Shown here: positions 45,023-54,730 of the stretch, in pieces
Position numbering within the stretch: position 1 is the first letter of the stretch
How the letters are laid out: each line of letters starts with the position of its first letter
Assembly: GCF_015477775.1 (NCBI RefSeq)
Contig: NZ_JADLQO010000004.1
Coordinates: 124,001 to 188,000 of the forward strand
Reading direction: 5' to 3'
Length of the DNA: 64,000 bases
Origin: Nocardia abscessus
GTDB taxonomy: Bacteria > Actinomycetota > Actinomycetes > Mycobacteriales > Mycobacteriaceae
Position numbers and translations under genes: made by a program
The notes under the pieces: generated by a model
Databases searched by the model: none
Told to the model about the DNA's origin: nothing
What the model saw: only the letters and a program-made list of their open reading frames with translations

Positions 45023-45781
45023 TCAGTCGCTCAGCTCGTCCAGCAGGCGCTTGGCCTCCTCGAGCTCGGCCTGTAACTGCTGCACCTTGGCCTCCTGCAC
45101 TCCGCGCAGCGCGTCCAGGACCCCCGCGACCACCTCGGCGACCTCGGGATGCAGGATCTTCGCCGCCTGCGCCACCGCGGAACCGGCCACCGGCAGGCCG
45201 CGCAGGGTGCGCTTCTTGCCGCTGACCACGTCGACCGACCACTCGCCGTCGGCGGTGCCGGTGAGCGTCACGGTGACCTCGGGCGCCGCCTTGGTCTTGC
45301 GGGCAGCGGGGGCCTTCGCGGGCTTGGGCGCCGCCGGGGCCTGCTTGCCCGCACTCTCGGCTCGGCTCGCTTCCCCGGTGGCCTCCACCGGCTTCGGGGC
45401 GGCAGCCGCCGTGGGGGCGCTCGCCTGAGCGGGCTGCGGCGCGGTGCTCGTCGCGGTCGACGGCTGGGTCACAGGGGATTCCTTCCTGGTTGACGACTTC
45501 GGCTGGGCAGTGGCGCCCGCCGCCCCTCGCGGCGGCTTGGTCAAGGTCACCTCGGTGGGAGAGAAGGACAGTACATCCTTCGATCCGGTCGGCCGGACCT
45601 GCAGGAAGTCACCGTCGGCAGGGTCGCCGAGGGCGATCACCTTGCCCGAGCGCCCCTCCGGAACGCCCACCGCGGCCGAGGTGAACCACACCATAGGCGG
45701 GCGGCCACCGGCTATGTCCGTGGCGATCTGTCGAATCTCGCTGTCCGACAATGGTTGCGGCTTGGTTCGTGGCGACGGCAT
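45023..45781 (-). CDS. Hypothetical protein with conserved ends and Ala/Pro-rich middle (possibly DUF6319-like)
   Basis: The 252-residue protein has a conserved N-terminal block (LSDSEIRQIATDIAGGRPPMVWFTSAAVG then LGDPADGDFLQVRP, split by motif), an Ala/Pro/Thr low-complexity linker (about 95-170), a block TVTLTGTADGEWSVDVVSGKK and a C-terminal helical end (VQQLQAELEEAKRLLDELS). It has no membrane segment. GGAG precedes ATG 45781. The C-terminal helix may oligomerise. The match to DUF6319 is from memory and should be checked. Confidence 0.6.
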   Translation of the reverse strand: MPSPRTKPQPLSDSEIRQIATDIAGGRPPMVWFTSAAVGVPEGRSGKVIALGDPADGDFLQVRPTGSKDVLSFSPTEVTLTKPPRGAAGATAQPKSSTRKESPVTQPSTATSTAPQPAQASAPTAAAAPKPVEATGEASRAESAGKQAPAAPKPAKAPAARKTKAAPEVTVTLTGTADGEWSVDVVSGKKRTLRGLPVAGSAVAQAAKILHPEVAEVVAGVLDALRGVQEAKVQQLQAELEEAKRLLDELSD

Positions 45782-45929
45782 GGTGACTCCGAGCGATTTC
45801 GTGGTTGGCTGCGTGCACAGATGATGCCCCACGCCGCCGACAGATTCGCGGGCCACCGTCGAATCGGGTCGGCGCAGAGGGCGATCCGAGCAATCAGCGA
45901 ATTTCTGGCAACAGCCGCGGCGGCCCCGG

Positions 45930-46550
45930 TCAGCTCGTTGCCGACGGCGCACGCAGCGCGGGGAACCAGATGTCGGTGAGCACCTCGACGGCTTGGTCCA
46001 CCGAGACGTCGATGGTGCCCTGCATCGCCCATCGGGTGAAGAACCGTTCCAGTTGCGCGACAAGCAATTCCACGCGCAACCGCGCCTCGTCGCGCCGCTC
46101 GGCAGGCCACCCGGCGAGATAGGCGGTCATCGCGTTGGGCAGGGCGAGAATGCCGTTGCGAGCGATCTCGCGGAACTCCGGCTCCAGCGCCGTCGCCTCG
46201 TCCCACGCGGGCAGCAGGTCCTTGTACTCGTGGAACCACTCGATCGCGCGGGTCATCCAGCCGGCGAACTCGGCGCGCGAACCGGTCTCCAGCACCCGGT
46301 CGAGGTCCTGATAGAAGTGCAGCGCGGTGGGCGCGGTGCCCTGCTCGGCGATCGCGCGCAGCAACTCCAGTTTCCCCGCGAAGTGCAGGTAGAAGGTGGC
46401 GCGGCTACAACCGACCGCCGCGGCGATGTCGTCCACCCGCACCGCCGCGTAGCCGCGGGTGGCGAACAGCTGTTTGGCAGCCTCCAGCAGGCGGGACCTG
46501 GTCTGCTGCTTCTGCTCCTCCCGCAGGTTCGCGTTCGCGTTCGTACGCAT
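45930..46550 (-). CDS. TetR-family transcriptional regulator of the monooxygenase cluster
   Basis: The 206-residue protein starts at ATG 46550 and has the TetR helix-turn-helix (about 15-60: TRSRLLEAAKQLFATRGYAAVRVDDIAAAVGCSRATFYLHF) followed by a helical ligand domain (about 75-200). It is divergent from the flavin monooxygenase gene, with the perfect palindrome TAGACAT-G-ATGTCTA in between, so it probably represses both itself and the cluster. Its ligand would be a ketone or lipid substrate of the pathway, which is an inference. Confidence 0.8.
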   Translation of the reverse strand: MRTNANANLREEQKQQTRSRLLEAAKQLFATRGYAAVRVDDIAAAVGCSRATFYLHFAGKLELLRAIAEQGTAPTALHFYQDLDRVLETGSRAEFAGWMTRAIEWFHEYKDLLPAWDEATALEPEFREIARNGILALPNAMTAYLAGWPAERRDEARLRVELLVAQLERFFTRWAMQGTIDVSVDQAVEVLTDIWFPALRAPSATS

Positions 46551-46650
46551 GGTGAACAGGTACCTCGTATCCGTAAAAGGTGGGCTGACGTGCGGCTGCC
46601 GCCGCCCGAGTCTACGCGCGGAGGGCCTGAATAGACAGTGCGTCACTCAC

Positions 46651-46665
46651 TAGACATGATGTCTA
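46651..46665. promoter_or_regulatory. Palindromic operator for the TetR regulator
   Basis: TAGACAT-G-ATGTCTA is a perfect 7+1+7 palindrome 96 bp before the monooxygenase ATG and 101 bp before the tetR start. A degenerate half-site TAGACAG lies at 46632-46638. Confidence 0.75.
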
Positions 46666-46760
46666 CCCAGTGTTATTTTGTTGCCTACGTCACTCCGGTG
46701 CGCAACCCGCATCGGACGTTCGGCCGTCATCGGCGACGGCCTCCAGCACGAGGACAGTGA

Positions 46761-48128
46761 ATGACGTCAACCGCACTCCCCCGGGTCTGCGTGATCGGCG
46801 CGGGTCCCTCCGGGATCACCGCAGCCAAACGCTTGAACGACCACGGCATCCCCTTCGACTGCTACGAGGCGTCCGACGAAGTCGGCGGCAATTGGTACTT
46901 CAAGAACCCCAACGGCATGTCGGCCTGCTACCAGAGCCTGCACATCGACACGTCCAAGTTCCGCTTGGCGTTCGAGGACTTCCCGGCGCCCGATGAGTGG
47001 CCGGACTTCCCCCACCATTCCCAGCTGTTCCAGTATTTCCGGGACTACGTCGACCATTTCGGCATCCGCGACCGGATCGTGTTCGACACCGTGGTGACCG
47101 CGGCCGAGCGTGGGGCGGACGGTCGCTGGCTGATCACCACGAGCGAAGGGCGCACCAGAGACTACGACGCGCTCGTCGTCTGCAACGGACATCACTGGGA
47201 CCCCCGAATCCCGGACTATCCGGGTGATTTCGACGGCACGCTGCTGCACAGCCACGCCTACAACGACCCCTTCGACCCCGTCGACATGCGGGGCAAACGC
47301 GTTGTGGTGGTCGGCATGGGCAATTCCGGCCTGGACATCGCCTCCGAGCTGTCGCAGCGTTTTCTCGCGGCGAAGCTCTACGTTTCCGCCCGGCGCGGGG
47401 TCTGGGTGCTGCCGAAGTACGTCAACGGCAAGGTCGGCGACAAGCGCTCGATGCCACGGTGGATGCCGCCGAAGCTGGGCCTGAAGCTCAAGCAGCGCTT
47501 CGTGCGCAAGTTCCGCGGCAACATGGAGGACTACGGCCTGCCCAAGCCCGACCACCTGCCGTTCGAGGCGCATCCGTCGGCCAGCGAGGAGTTCCTGCAC
47601 CGCGCGGGCTGCGGCGACGTCACGTTCAAGCCCGCGATCACCGCACTGGAGGGGTCGCGGGTGCGCTTCGCCGACGGCAGCACCGAAGAGGTGGACGTGA
47701 TCGTCTGCGCCACCGGATACCGCATCTCCTTCCCGTTCTTCTCCGATCCCGAACTGCTGCCCGACAGCGACAATCGCTTCCCGCTGTTCAAGCAGATGAT
47801 CAAGCCCGGCATCGACAATCTGTTCTTCCTCGGCCTGGCCCAGCCGCTGCCCACGCTGGTGAACTTCGCCGAGCAGCAGAGCAAGCTGGTCGCCGCCTAC
47901 CTGACCGGTCGCTACCACCCGCCGTCGGCGGAGGAGATGCGGGCGGCCATCCGGACCGCGGAATCGGCCAGGACGGGGCGCTACTACGACTCGCCCCGGC
48001 ACACCATCCAGATCGAATTCGAACCGTATGTGCGGGACATGCAGCGGGAGCTGGCACGCGGCGCGAAACGTGCCGCCGCCGCGGGGAACGCCCTGCCGGT
48101 TCCGGCTCGGACGCTCGAACACGTGTGA
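46761..48128 (+). CDS. Flavin-containing (Baeyer-Villiger-type) monooxygenase
   Basis: The 455-residue protein has FAD Rossmann motif GAGPSGI, the FMO/BVMO fingerprint FDGTLLHSHAY (FxGxxxHxxxY), NADPH motif GMGNSG and the C-terminal ATGYRISFPFF. It inserts oxygen into a ketone or oxidises a soft heteroatom using NADPH and O2. GAGGAC lies upstream of ATG 46761. It heads an operon of esterase, alcohol dehydrogenase and CoA ligase, as does mymA in M. tuberculosis, which is a related enzyme of about 495 residues. Confidence 0.85.
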   Translation: MTSTALPRVCVIGAGPSGITAAKRLNDHGIPFDCYEASDEVGGNWYFKNPNGMSACYQSLHIDTSKFRLAFEDFPAPDEWPDFPHHSQLFQYFRDYVDHFGIRDRIVFDTVVTAAERGADGRWLITTSEGRTRDYDALVVCNGHHWDPRIPDYPGDFDGTLLHSHAYNDPFDPVDMRGKRVVVVGMGNSGLDIASELSQRFLAAKLYVSARRGVWVLPKYVNGKVGDKRSMPRWMPPKLGLKLKQRFVRKFRGNMEDYGLPKPDHLPFEAHPSASEEFLHRAGCGDVTFKPAITALEGSRVRFADGSTEEVDVIVCATGYRISFPFFSDPELLPDSDNRFPLFKQMIKPGIDNLFFLGLAQPLPTLVNFAEQQSKLVAAYLTGRYHPPSAEEMRAAIRTAESARTGRYYDSPRHTIQIEFEPYVRDMQRELARGAKRAAAAGNALPVPARTLEHV

Positions 48129-48135
48129 GGCCGGG

Positions 48136-49293
48136 ATGACCACTACGACAGGAACCGCGACGTCGGGATTCTGCGCCGAGCGATTCGCGCGGGTCCGCAC
48201 GGAATTGGAGACCCGGCTCGCCTCCGGCGAGGAGCTGGGCGCGTCGATCTGCGTCATGGTCGACGGCGAACCGGTCGTCGACCTCTGGGGCGGCTACCGC
48301 GATCTCGAGCGCACCGCACCGTGGACCGAGGACACCTTGGTCAACGTCTTCTCGATCACCAAGACCATGACCGCGCTCAGCGCTCTGCTGCTGGTCGAGC
48401 GCGGCGAACTGGACGTGCACGCGAAGGTGGCCAGGTACTGGCCGGAGTTCGCGGCGAACGGCAAGGGCGACATCGAGATCCGTCATCTGCTCGCGCACAC
48501 TTCCGGCGTCTCGGGCTGGCAGCCGCCGATCGAGCTCGCCGACATCTACGACGCGGAAGCGTCCGCCGCCCGCCTGGCGAGCCAGCCGCCCTGGTGGGAG
48601 CCGGGCACCGCGTCGGGGTATAACGCCCTCGCCTACGGACACCTGATCGGCGCGGTGATTCGCCGCGTCACCGGACGCTCGCTGGGCGAGTTCTTCGCCG
48701 AGGAACTCGCGGGGCCGCTGGGCGCGGACTTCCACATCGGCACCGCGCCCGAGCACCACGGGCGGATCGCCACCTTGGTCCCGCCCGCCATGCCGGAATT
48801 CGACATGGCCGCGCTCGACCAGGACAGCGTGCTGGTCAAGACGCTCACCAGCCCGCTGCTCGACATCGCCGAGACGGCGAGCGCGGGATGGCGGCAGGCC
48901 GAGATCGGCGCGGTGAACGGCCACGGCAACGCTCGCTCGGTGGCGCGGGTGCAGTCACTGGTGTCCTGCGGCGGCGAACTCGCCGGACGGCGGCTGCTGT
49001 CGGAGGAGACGATCGAGCTGATCTTCCAGCAGCAGTCCGACGGCGTGGATCTCGCGCTGCTGATGCCGCTGCGGTTCGGCATCGGCTACGGCCTGCCCGA
49101 GCGCCGGACCGCCCCGGAGGTGCCCGACGGCCGGGTGTGCTGGTGGGCCGGATACGGCGGCGCGATGGTGGTCAACGACCTCGAACACCGCACCACGTTC
49201 GCCTACGCGATGAACCGGATGGCTCCTGGCCTGATCGGCTCGGACCGCGCCGACGCCTACCTGCGCGCGACGTTCGCGGCGATACGCGGATGA
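48136..49293 (+). CDS. Serine hydrolase of the beta-lactamase/esterase family
   Basis: The 385-residue protein has the Ser-x-x-Lys motif SITK (about residue 76), the Tyr-x-Asn-type YNALAYG and the HLLAHTSGVSGW block of class C-like esterases (EstB, LipR-type). It likely cleaves an ester, such as the product of the upstream monooxygenase. It starts 7 nt after the monooxygenase stop. No signal peptide is visible, so it acts in the cytoplasm. The stop overlaps the next start. Confidence 0.8.
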   Translation: MTTTTGTATSGFCAERFARVRTELETRLASGEELGASICVMVDGEPVVDLWGGYRDLERTAPWTEDTLVNVFSITKTMTALSALLLVERGELDVHAKVARYWPEFAANGKGDIEIRHLLAHTSGVSGWQPPIELADIYDAEASAARLASQPPWWEPGTASGYNALAYGHLIGAVIRRVTGRSLGEFFAEELAGPLGADFHIGTAPEHHGRIATLVPPAMPEFDMAALDQDSVLVKTLTSPLLDIAETASAGWRQAEIGAVNGHGNARSVARVQSLVSCGGELAGRRLLSEETIELIFQQQSDGVDLALLMPLRFGIGYGLPERRTAPEVPDGRVCWWAGYGGAMVVNDLEHRTTFAYAMNRMAPGLIGSDRADAYLRATFAAIRG

Positions 49294-50339
49294 TGCGGGC
49301 ACTGCAGCTCACCGAGCCCGGTGTGCTGGAACTGCGCGAGGTACCGATCCCGGAGATCGGTCCCACCGACCTGCTGCTGCGCGTGGGCGCGGCGGGCATC
49401 TGCCATTCGGACCTGCACGTGCTGCACATCCCCTTCCGGATGCGCGAGGAGCCGTTGACCCTCGGCCACGAGATCGCGGGCACCGTCGAGGCCGTCGGCG
49501 ACGGAGTGGACGGCCGCCGGGCCGGCGAGCGCGGCATCGTGTACCTGTGCTGGTCGTGCGGCGTCTGCCGGGAGTGCGTCGGCGGCAACGAGAACGTCTG
49601 CCGCGCCGCGGGCCGCACCGCGATGCCGCCGTGCCCCGGCCTCGGGCCGGATGGCGGCATGGCGGACTACATCCGCGTCCCCGCGAGTTCGTTCGTGCCG
49701 ATCGGCGACCTCGATTTCGGCCAGGCCGCGCCGCTGGCCGACGCCGCGCTGTCGAGCTATCACGCCATCCGCGGCGCTCGCGAGCAGCTCGGACCCGGGT
49801 CGGTGGCGGTGGTCGTCGGGATCGGCGGCCTCGGCCACGTCGCGGTGCAGATCCTCGCCGCGACCACCGCGGCGCGAGTGCTGGCCGTGGACGTGAGCGC
49901 CGACAAACTCGACCTCGCCGCGCGGTGCGGTGCGGCGGAGGGACTCCTCGCGAGCGACGACACCGCGCGCGAGATCCTCGACCGCACCGCAGGCCGCGGC
50001 GCGGACGCGGTGTTCGATTTCGTCGGCGTCGACACGACCGCACGGCTCGCGGTGGAGTCGGTGGCGCCCAACGGGGCGTACCGGATGATCGGCCTCGGCG
50101 GCGGCGCGCCGGAGATCACCGCGGCGCCGGCGGGCGGCACAGGCTGGCCGTGGGGCGCTTCGGTCCGAAAGTCCTACGGCGGCACCAAATCCGACTTGAT
50201 CGACGCCGTGGCACTGGCCGCGTCGGGCAAGCTACGGGTCGAGGTGGAGCGCTACCCGCTGACCGAGGGCCGCGACGCCCTCGACCGGCTGGAACGCGGC
50301 CTGGTCACCGGCCGAGCGGTCCTGGTGCCCGAGCCGTGA
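49293..50339 (+). CDS. Zinc-dependent alcohol dehydrogenase
   Basis: The 348-residue medium-chain dehydrogenase has catalytic zinc residues in GICHSDLH and GHEIAG, the structural zinc cluster [18 protein letters not shown] (Cys at 1,4,7 and 18), and the NAD loop GIGGLGHV. It oxidises an alcohol to an aldehyde or ketone. An upstream ATG at 49290 would add one residue. Its start overlaps the esterase stop. In the proposed pathway it would oxidise the alcohol released by the esterase. Confidence 0.88.
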   Translation: MRALQLTEPGVLELREVPIPEIGPTDLLLRVGAAGICHSDLHVLHIPFRMREEPLTLGHEIAGTVEAVGDGVDGRRAGERGIVYLCWSCGVCRECVGGNENVCRAAGRTAMPPCPGLGPDGGMADYIRVPASSFVPIGDLDFGQAAPLADAALSSYHAIRGAREQLGPGSVAVVVGIGGLGHVAVQILAATTAARVLAVDVSADKLDLAARCGAAEGLLASDDTAREILDRTAGRGADAVFDFVGVDTTARLAVESVAPNGAYRMIGLGGGAPEITAAPAGGTGWPWGASVRKSYGGTKSDLIDAVALAASGKLRVEVERYPLTEGRDALDRLERGLVTGRAVLVPEP

Positions 50340-50376
50340 CGAATCAACCCAGTGCAGTGACGAGGAAGTACCCGAT

Positions 50377-52026
50377 ATGACGAAACCCATCGACCCGCAG
50401 GCGTTCGTGGCACAGGCCGCGAGCCGGCTCACCGGACCCGGCGGTCGATTCGAGATGGTGGTCGAGGACGTGCTCGGCGCACCGATGCCGGTGGTGCGCC
50501 ACCGCAAGTCCTCACTGCGCGAAGTGCTCCTCGCCGCGGCGGCGCACGGCGATCGGGACTACCTGGTCACCGCGGACCGCAGGTTCTCGTTCACCGAGCA
50601 CGCCGCCGCGGTCGCGGCGCTGGCCACGGCCCTGCGCGACCGATACGGCATCGAAAAGGGCGACCGCGTCGGCATTCTGGCGGCGAACACACCCGAGTGG
50701 GTGCTCACCTTCTGGGCGGCCCAGGCGCTCGGCGCGATCGCGGTGGGCTACAACGCGTGGTGGGCGCCGCGCGAGATCGCCTACGGCGTCGAGCACACCA
50801 GCCCCTCGGTGCTCGTGGTCGACGCGAAGCGCGCCGCGCTGGTGGCGGAGCTCGACATCCGGATCCCGGTGCTCACCATGGAGCACGACGTACCCGCACT
50901 CGTCGCCGAATACCGGACCGACACTCTGCCGGACACCCGGATCGACGAGGACGACCCGGCGGTGATCTTGTACACCAGCGGCACCAGCGGGCGACCCAAA
51001 GGCGCGGTGCATTCGCACCGAAACCTGGTCGCGGTCACCGACTATCACGTCTTCAACGACGCGCTGGCGGCGGCGCTCACCGGGGCGCAGGAGCTGCCCA
51101 GCGGGCGGCGCTTCCTGGTCACCTCGCCGCTGTTCCACATCGCCAGCCTGCACAATCTGGTGGTTCCCCGGCTGGTCACCGGCGACGCGGCGGTGATCCA
51201 CCAGGGGTCGTTCGACGCCGACCGGGTGCTGCGGCTGATCGAGTCCGAACGGATCACCAACTGGGGCGCCATGCCGACCATGGCCACCAGGATGCTCGAA
51301 CTCGACCTGTCCGGCTACGACCTCTCCTCGCTGGCCGCCTTCTCGCTGAACTCGGCGCCGTCCTCGGCCGCGCTGCAACAGAAACTGCGCGATCAGATCC
51401 CCGTCGCCCGCAACGCGCTGGTGACCAGCTACGGACTGACCGAATGCAGCACCGCCGCGACGCTGGCGAGCCCGGCCGAGCTGGCGGCGTTCCCGGACAC
51501 CGTGGGACGACCGGTCGTCGGGGTCGCGCTGGAGATCCGCGACAGCGCGGGCGGCGCGGTCCCCGACGGCGCCGAAGGCGAGATCTGGGTGCGCAGCCCC
51601 TACGTGATGCTGGGGTACTGGCAGGACGAGGCGGCGACCGCCGCGGCGATCACGCCGGACCGCTGGCTGCGCACCGGCGATATCGGGGTCCTGGAGGACG
51701 GCAGGCTGCGTCTGTCCGGGCGCCGGTCGGATCTCATCCTGCGCGGCGGGGAGAACGTCTATCCCACGGAGATCGAGCAGTGCCTCGAAGAGCATCCGGC
51801 GGTGCGCGAATGCGCGGTGGTCGGCGTGCCCGACGCCGACCTCGGCCAGCAGGTCGCCGCCTTGGTCGTGGTCGACGACACCACGGCGATCACCGAAGAC
51901 GAGCTGCGCGCGTTCGCCGCGCAACGGCTCGCCTACTACAAAGTGCCCGCCCGCTGGCGCCTGGCCACCACCGCACTCCCGCGCAATGCGACCGGCAAGG
52001 TCGTGCGCACCGATCTCGAGGTGTAG
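50377..52026 (+). CDS. Fatty-acid--CoA ligase (ANL superfamily)
   Basis: The 549-residue protein shows [18 protein letters not shown] (A3), SYGLTECST (A5), [18 protein letters not shown] (A7-A8) and NATGKVVR with the catalytic Lys (A10). It activates an acid as acyl-AMP and then acyl-CoA. It lies 37 nt after the dehydrogenase gene. In mymA operons the same position is taken by FadD13. It is only distantly related to the fadD pair at 25.7-29.2 kb. Confidence 0.85.
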   Translation: MTKPIDPQAFVAQAASRLTGPGGRFEMVVEDVLGAPMPVVRHRKSSLREVLLAAAAHGDRDYLVTADRRFSFTEHAAAVAALATALRDRYGIEKGDRVGILAANTPEWVLTFWAAQALGAIAVGYNAWWAPREIAYGVEHTSPSVLVVDAKRAALVAELDIRIPVLTMEHDVPALVAEYRTDTLPDTRIDEDDPAVILYTSGTSGRPKGAVHSHRNLVAVTDYHVFNDALAAALTGAQELPSGRRFLVTSPLFHIASLHNLVVPRLVTGDAAVIHQGSFDADRVLRLIESERITNWGAMPTMATRMLELDLSGYDLSSLAAFSLNSAPSSAALQQKLRDQIPVARNALVTSYGLTECSTAATLASPAELAAFPDTVGRPVVGVALEIRDSAGGAVPDGAEGEIWVRSPYVMLGYWQDEAATAAAITPDRWLRTGDIGVLEDGRLRLSGRRSDLILRGGENVYPTEIEQCLEEHPAVRECAVVGVPDADLGQQVAALVVVDDTTAITEDELRAFAAQRLAYYKVPARWRLATTALPRNATGKVVRTDLEV

Positions 52027-52030
52027 ATCC

Positions 52031-53782
52031 ATGTACGACACCATCATCGCCAACGGCCGCTGGTTCGACGGCACCGGCGCCCCCTCGGCGATCAGGCACC
52101 TCGGCATTCACGACGGGCGGATCGCGACCGTCTCGGCCGACCCGATCGAGGACCCGGCCTGTCCGAACATCGTGGACGCCACCGGAAAATGGGTGATGCC
52201 GGGCATGCTCGACATCCACACCCACTACGACGTGGAAGTGTTGCAGCATCCCGCGCTGACCGAATCGGTGCGCCACGGCATCACCACGGTGCTGCTGGGC
52301 TCGTGCTCGCTGTCGACCGTCCACGTCGACGCCTCCGACGCGGGCGACCTGTTCGCGCGGGTCGAGGCGATTCCGCGCAAGCACGTCGTCGGGGCGGTCG
52401 AGCAGCACAAGACCTGGCGCTCGGCGCACGAGTACGCGGCCGCGCTGGAACGACTGCCGTTGGGTCCGAACGTCGCCGCGTTCATCGGGCATTCGGATAT
52501 CCGTGCTGCCCAGCTGGGGTTGGAGCGCGCGACCCGCAAGGACGTCCGGCCCGACGCCGCCGAACTGGCCGGGATGGAGGCGAAGCTGACCGAGGCGCTG
52601 GACGCCGGGTTCGTCGGGATGTCCTCACAGCAGCTGATGTTCGACAAACTCGACGGCGAAGTGTGCCGCTCGCGCACCCTGCCCTCCACCTACGCGACCA
52701 CCCGGGAGCGGCGCAGACTCAACGCCGTTCTGCGACGGCGCGGCGGGGCGTTGCAGGGCGGACCCGACGTGTCCCGGCCGCACAGCCTGGTCACCATGGC
52801 GGCGAGCAGCCTGGGCCTGTTGCGCAGGCCGCTGAAGGTCAGTCTGCTCTCGGCCGCCGACATCAAGGCCATTCCCGGCGTGGTGCACCTGTTTCCGCTG
52901 ATCGCGCGGGTGCTGAACGCGCTGGGGGGCAACTTCCGCTGGCAGCACCTTCCGGTGCCCTTCGAGGTCTACGCCGACGGCATCGACCTGGTGGTGTTCG
53001 AGGAATTCGGTTCCGGCGCCGAAGCGTTGCACCTGGCCGACCAAGTGGACCGACGACGGGAACTGCTGCGCGACGAAGACTATCGACGCCGTTTCCGCGC
53101 GGACTACGACAAGAAATTCGGCCCGAGGGTGTGGCACCGCGACTTCTTCGACGCGCGGATCGTCGAATGCCCCGACCCTGCGGTGATCGGCAAGTCCTTC
53201 GGCCAGGTGGGCTCCGAGCGCGGCGGCTCGCATCCGGTGGACGCCTTCCTCGACCTCGTGGTGGAGCACGGCAACAAGGTCCGCTGGCGCACGACGATTT
53301 CCAACCATCGACCGGAAGTGCTCGATCGGCTCGCCGCCGACCCCGGTGTGCAGCTGGGCTTCTCCGACGCGGGGGCGCATCTGCGCAACATGGCGTTCTA
53401 CAACTTCGGGCTGCGTTTCCTGCGCCGAGTGCGCGACGCCGCCGAAGCGGGTCGGCCGTTCCTGTCCGTGGAGCGGGCGGTGCACCGGCTCACCGGCGAA
53501 CTCGCGGACTGGTACGGCCTGGACGCCGGGCACCTGCGGGTGGGCGACCGGGCCGACGTCGTCATCCTCGATCCGGACCGCCTGGACGATTCGCTCGACG
53601 CCTACCGCGAGTCCCCGATCGCCCCGTTCGACAACCTGTCGCGCATGGTGAATCGCAACGATGACACGGTCACCGCGGTGTTCGTCGGCGGCGTGCCGGT
53701 CTTCGGCGACGGCGCTCCCGCTGCGGTCCTCGGCACCCGCCGGACCGGCCGGTTCCTCCGCGCGTCGACCGCCATCCGGTGA
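52031..53782 (+). CDS. D-aminoacylase-like amidohydrolase
   Basis: The 583-residue protein is an amidohydrolase: N-terminal beta part MYDTIIANGRWFDGTG, metal motif DIHTHYD, metal-ligand Cys in LGSCSLS (GNCG-equivalent of D-aminoacylases), GHSDIR and the catalytic Asp in FSDAGAH. Family members hydrolyse N-acyl-D-amino acids, dihydropyrimidines or related amides. It begins 4 nt after the CoA ligase. Its presence in a ketone or fatty acid cluster is unusual, so the substrate may be an amide or lactam rather than an amino acid derivative. Confidence 0.8.
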   Translation: MYDTIIANGRWFDGTGAPSAIRHLGIHDGRIATVSADPIEDPACPNIVDATGKWVMPGMLDIHTHYDVEVLQHPALTESVRHGITTVLLGSCSLSTVHVDASDAGDLFARVEAIPRKHVVGAVEQHKTWRSAHEYAAALERLPLGPNVAAFIGHSDIRAAQLGLERATRKDVRPDAAELAGMEAKLTEALDAGFVGMSSQQLMFDKLDGEVCRSRTLPSTYATTRERRRLNAVLRRRGGALQGGPDVSRPHSLVTMAASSLGLLRRPLKVSLLSAADIKAIPGVVHLFPLIARVLNALGGNFRWQHLPVPFEVYADGIDLVVFEEFGSGAEALHLADQVDRRRELLRDEDYRRRFRADYDKKFGPRVWHRDFFDARIVECPDPAVIGKSFGQVGSERGGSHPVDAFLDLVVEHGNKVRWRTTISNHRPEVLDRLAADPGVQLGFSDAGAHLRNMAFYNFGLRFLRRVRDAAEAGRPFLSVERAVHRLTGELADWYGLDAGHLRVGDRADVVILDPDRLDDSLDAYRESPIAPFDNLSRMVNRNDDTVTAVFVGGVPVFGDGAPAAVLGTRRTGRFLRASTAIR

Positions 53783-53868
53783 CCGGAGTGCCCCTGCTCG
53801 GCCGTACCCGCCACGTAGAATCGCGAAGATGCGGCGGCTCGTCCGCCCGCAGTCCGTAGGGAGTCGGC

Positions 53869-54723
53869 GTGGACGTTTTCGAACATCGGGGCAGGGCCGT
53901 CGTCTTCGACCGCACCGGCAGCGGGTCGCCGGTCGTCCTCCTGCACAACGCGGGCACGCAACGGCGGATCTGGGACGACCAAGTCGCAGTCCTGCGGGAC
54001 GAGCACGAGGTCTTCGCGCTCGATCTCCCCGGCTACGGTCGGTCCGACCAGCCCGCCACGGGCTACCGCCTCATCGACTACGTCGACATGCTGACGGAGT
54101 TCCTGGACGCCCACCGCCTCACCGACGTGGTGCTGATCGGCAACTGCCTCGGCAGCGCCACCTCGCTGCGCTACGCCATGGGTCATCCGGAGCGGGTGCG
54201 CGCGCTCGTGCTGATCAATCCGCTCACCTCCGACACCGTCCGCTCGGGCCGGTCGGCGGGCTTGGCCTGGCTCGACGCGCGACTGCCGCTGGCGCTGCCG
54301 GCGCGCCGGATCAGCTTGCCGAGCCCGATCGTCTCACTGATTCTCGGCAATCAGCTCGGTCCCCGCGGCCGAGCTCAGCACAACCAGCACGAGCCGCGCG
54401 TGCGGGCGCACTGGACCGATCGGGGCAGGCTGCATGCCCTGCACGGCCTGGTGCAGGATTTCCCGTCCTATCGCGCGTTGGACACGTTCGATCCGCCTGC
54501 CGGCTTCCCGCCGATCTGCACGATCTGGGGACGGCGCAATCGCATCCTCTCGGCGAAGGCGGGCGGGCGGCTCAACCGCAAGCTGCGCCCGCACACCGCG
54601 GTGGAACTACCCGACTGCGGTCATCTTCTGATGGTGGAGGCACCCGACCAGGTCACTTCGACCATCACCGGCTTTCTCGCCGCGATCGAAGCGCCCACCC
54701 CGAAGCGGGCCGACGGCCGCTGA
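53869..54723 (+). CDS. Alpha/beta hydrolase fold protein with non-standard triad
   Basis: The 284-residue protein has the alpha/beta hydrolase pattern: HNAGTQRRIW oxyanion loop, GYGRSDQP, the elbow GNCLGSATSL (nucleophile position Cys93) and the C-terminal GHLLMVEAP with the His. The acid-position motif reads WGRRNRILS, with Asn in place of the usual Asp. Cys and Asn instead of Ser and Asp suggest either an unusual hydrolase or a non-hydrolytic role. GGGAG precedes GTG 53869. A TAGAAT box lies 50 nt upstream. Confidence 0.75.
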   Translation: MDVFEHRGRAVVFDRTGSGSPVVLLHNAGTQRRIWDDQVAVLRDEHEVFALDLPGYGRSDQPATGYRLIDYVDMLTEFLDAHRLTDVVLIGNCLGSATSLRYAMGHPERVRALVLINPLTSDTVRSGRSAGLAWLDARLPLALPARRISLPSPIVSLILGNQLGPRGRAQHNQHEPRVRAHWTDRGRLHALHGLVQDFPSYRALDTFDPPAGFPPICTIWGRRNRILSAKAGGRLNRKLRPHTAVELPDCGHLLMVEAPDQVTSTITGFLAAIEAPTPKRADGR

Positions 54724-54730
54724 GTACCGC

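Noticed and set aside
53829..53868. Leaderless ATG at 53829 after the TAGAAT box as start of the hydrolase
   Set aside because: It is 40 nt upstream of GTG 53869 and out of frame with the hydrolase. The GTG has a ribosome-binding site (GGGAG).
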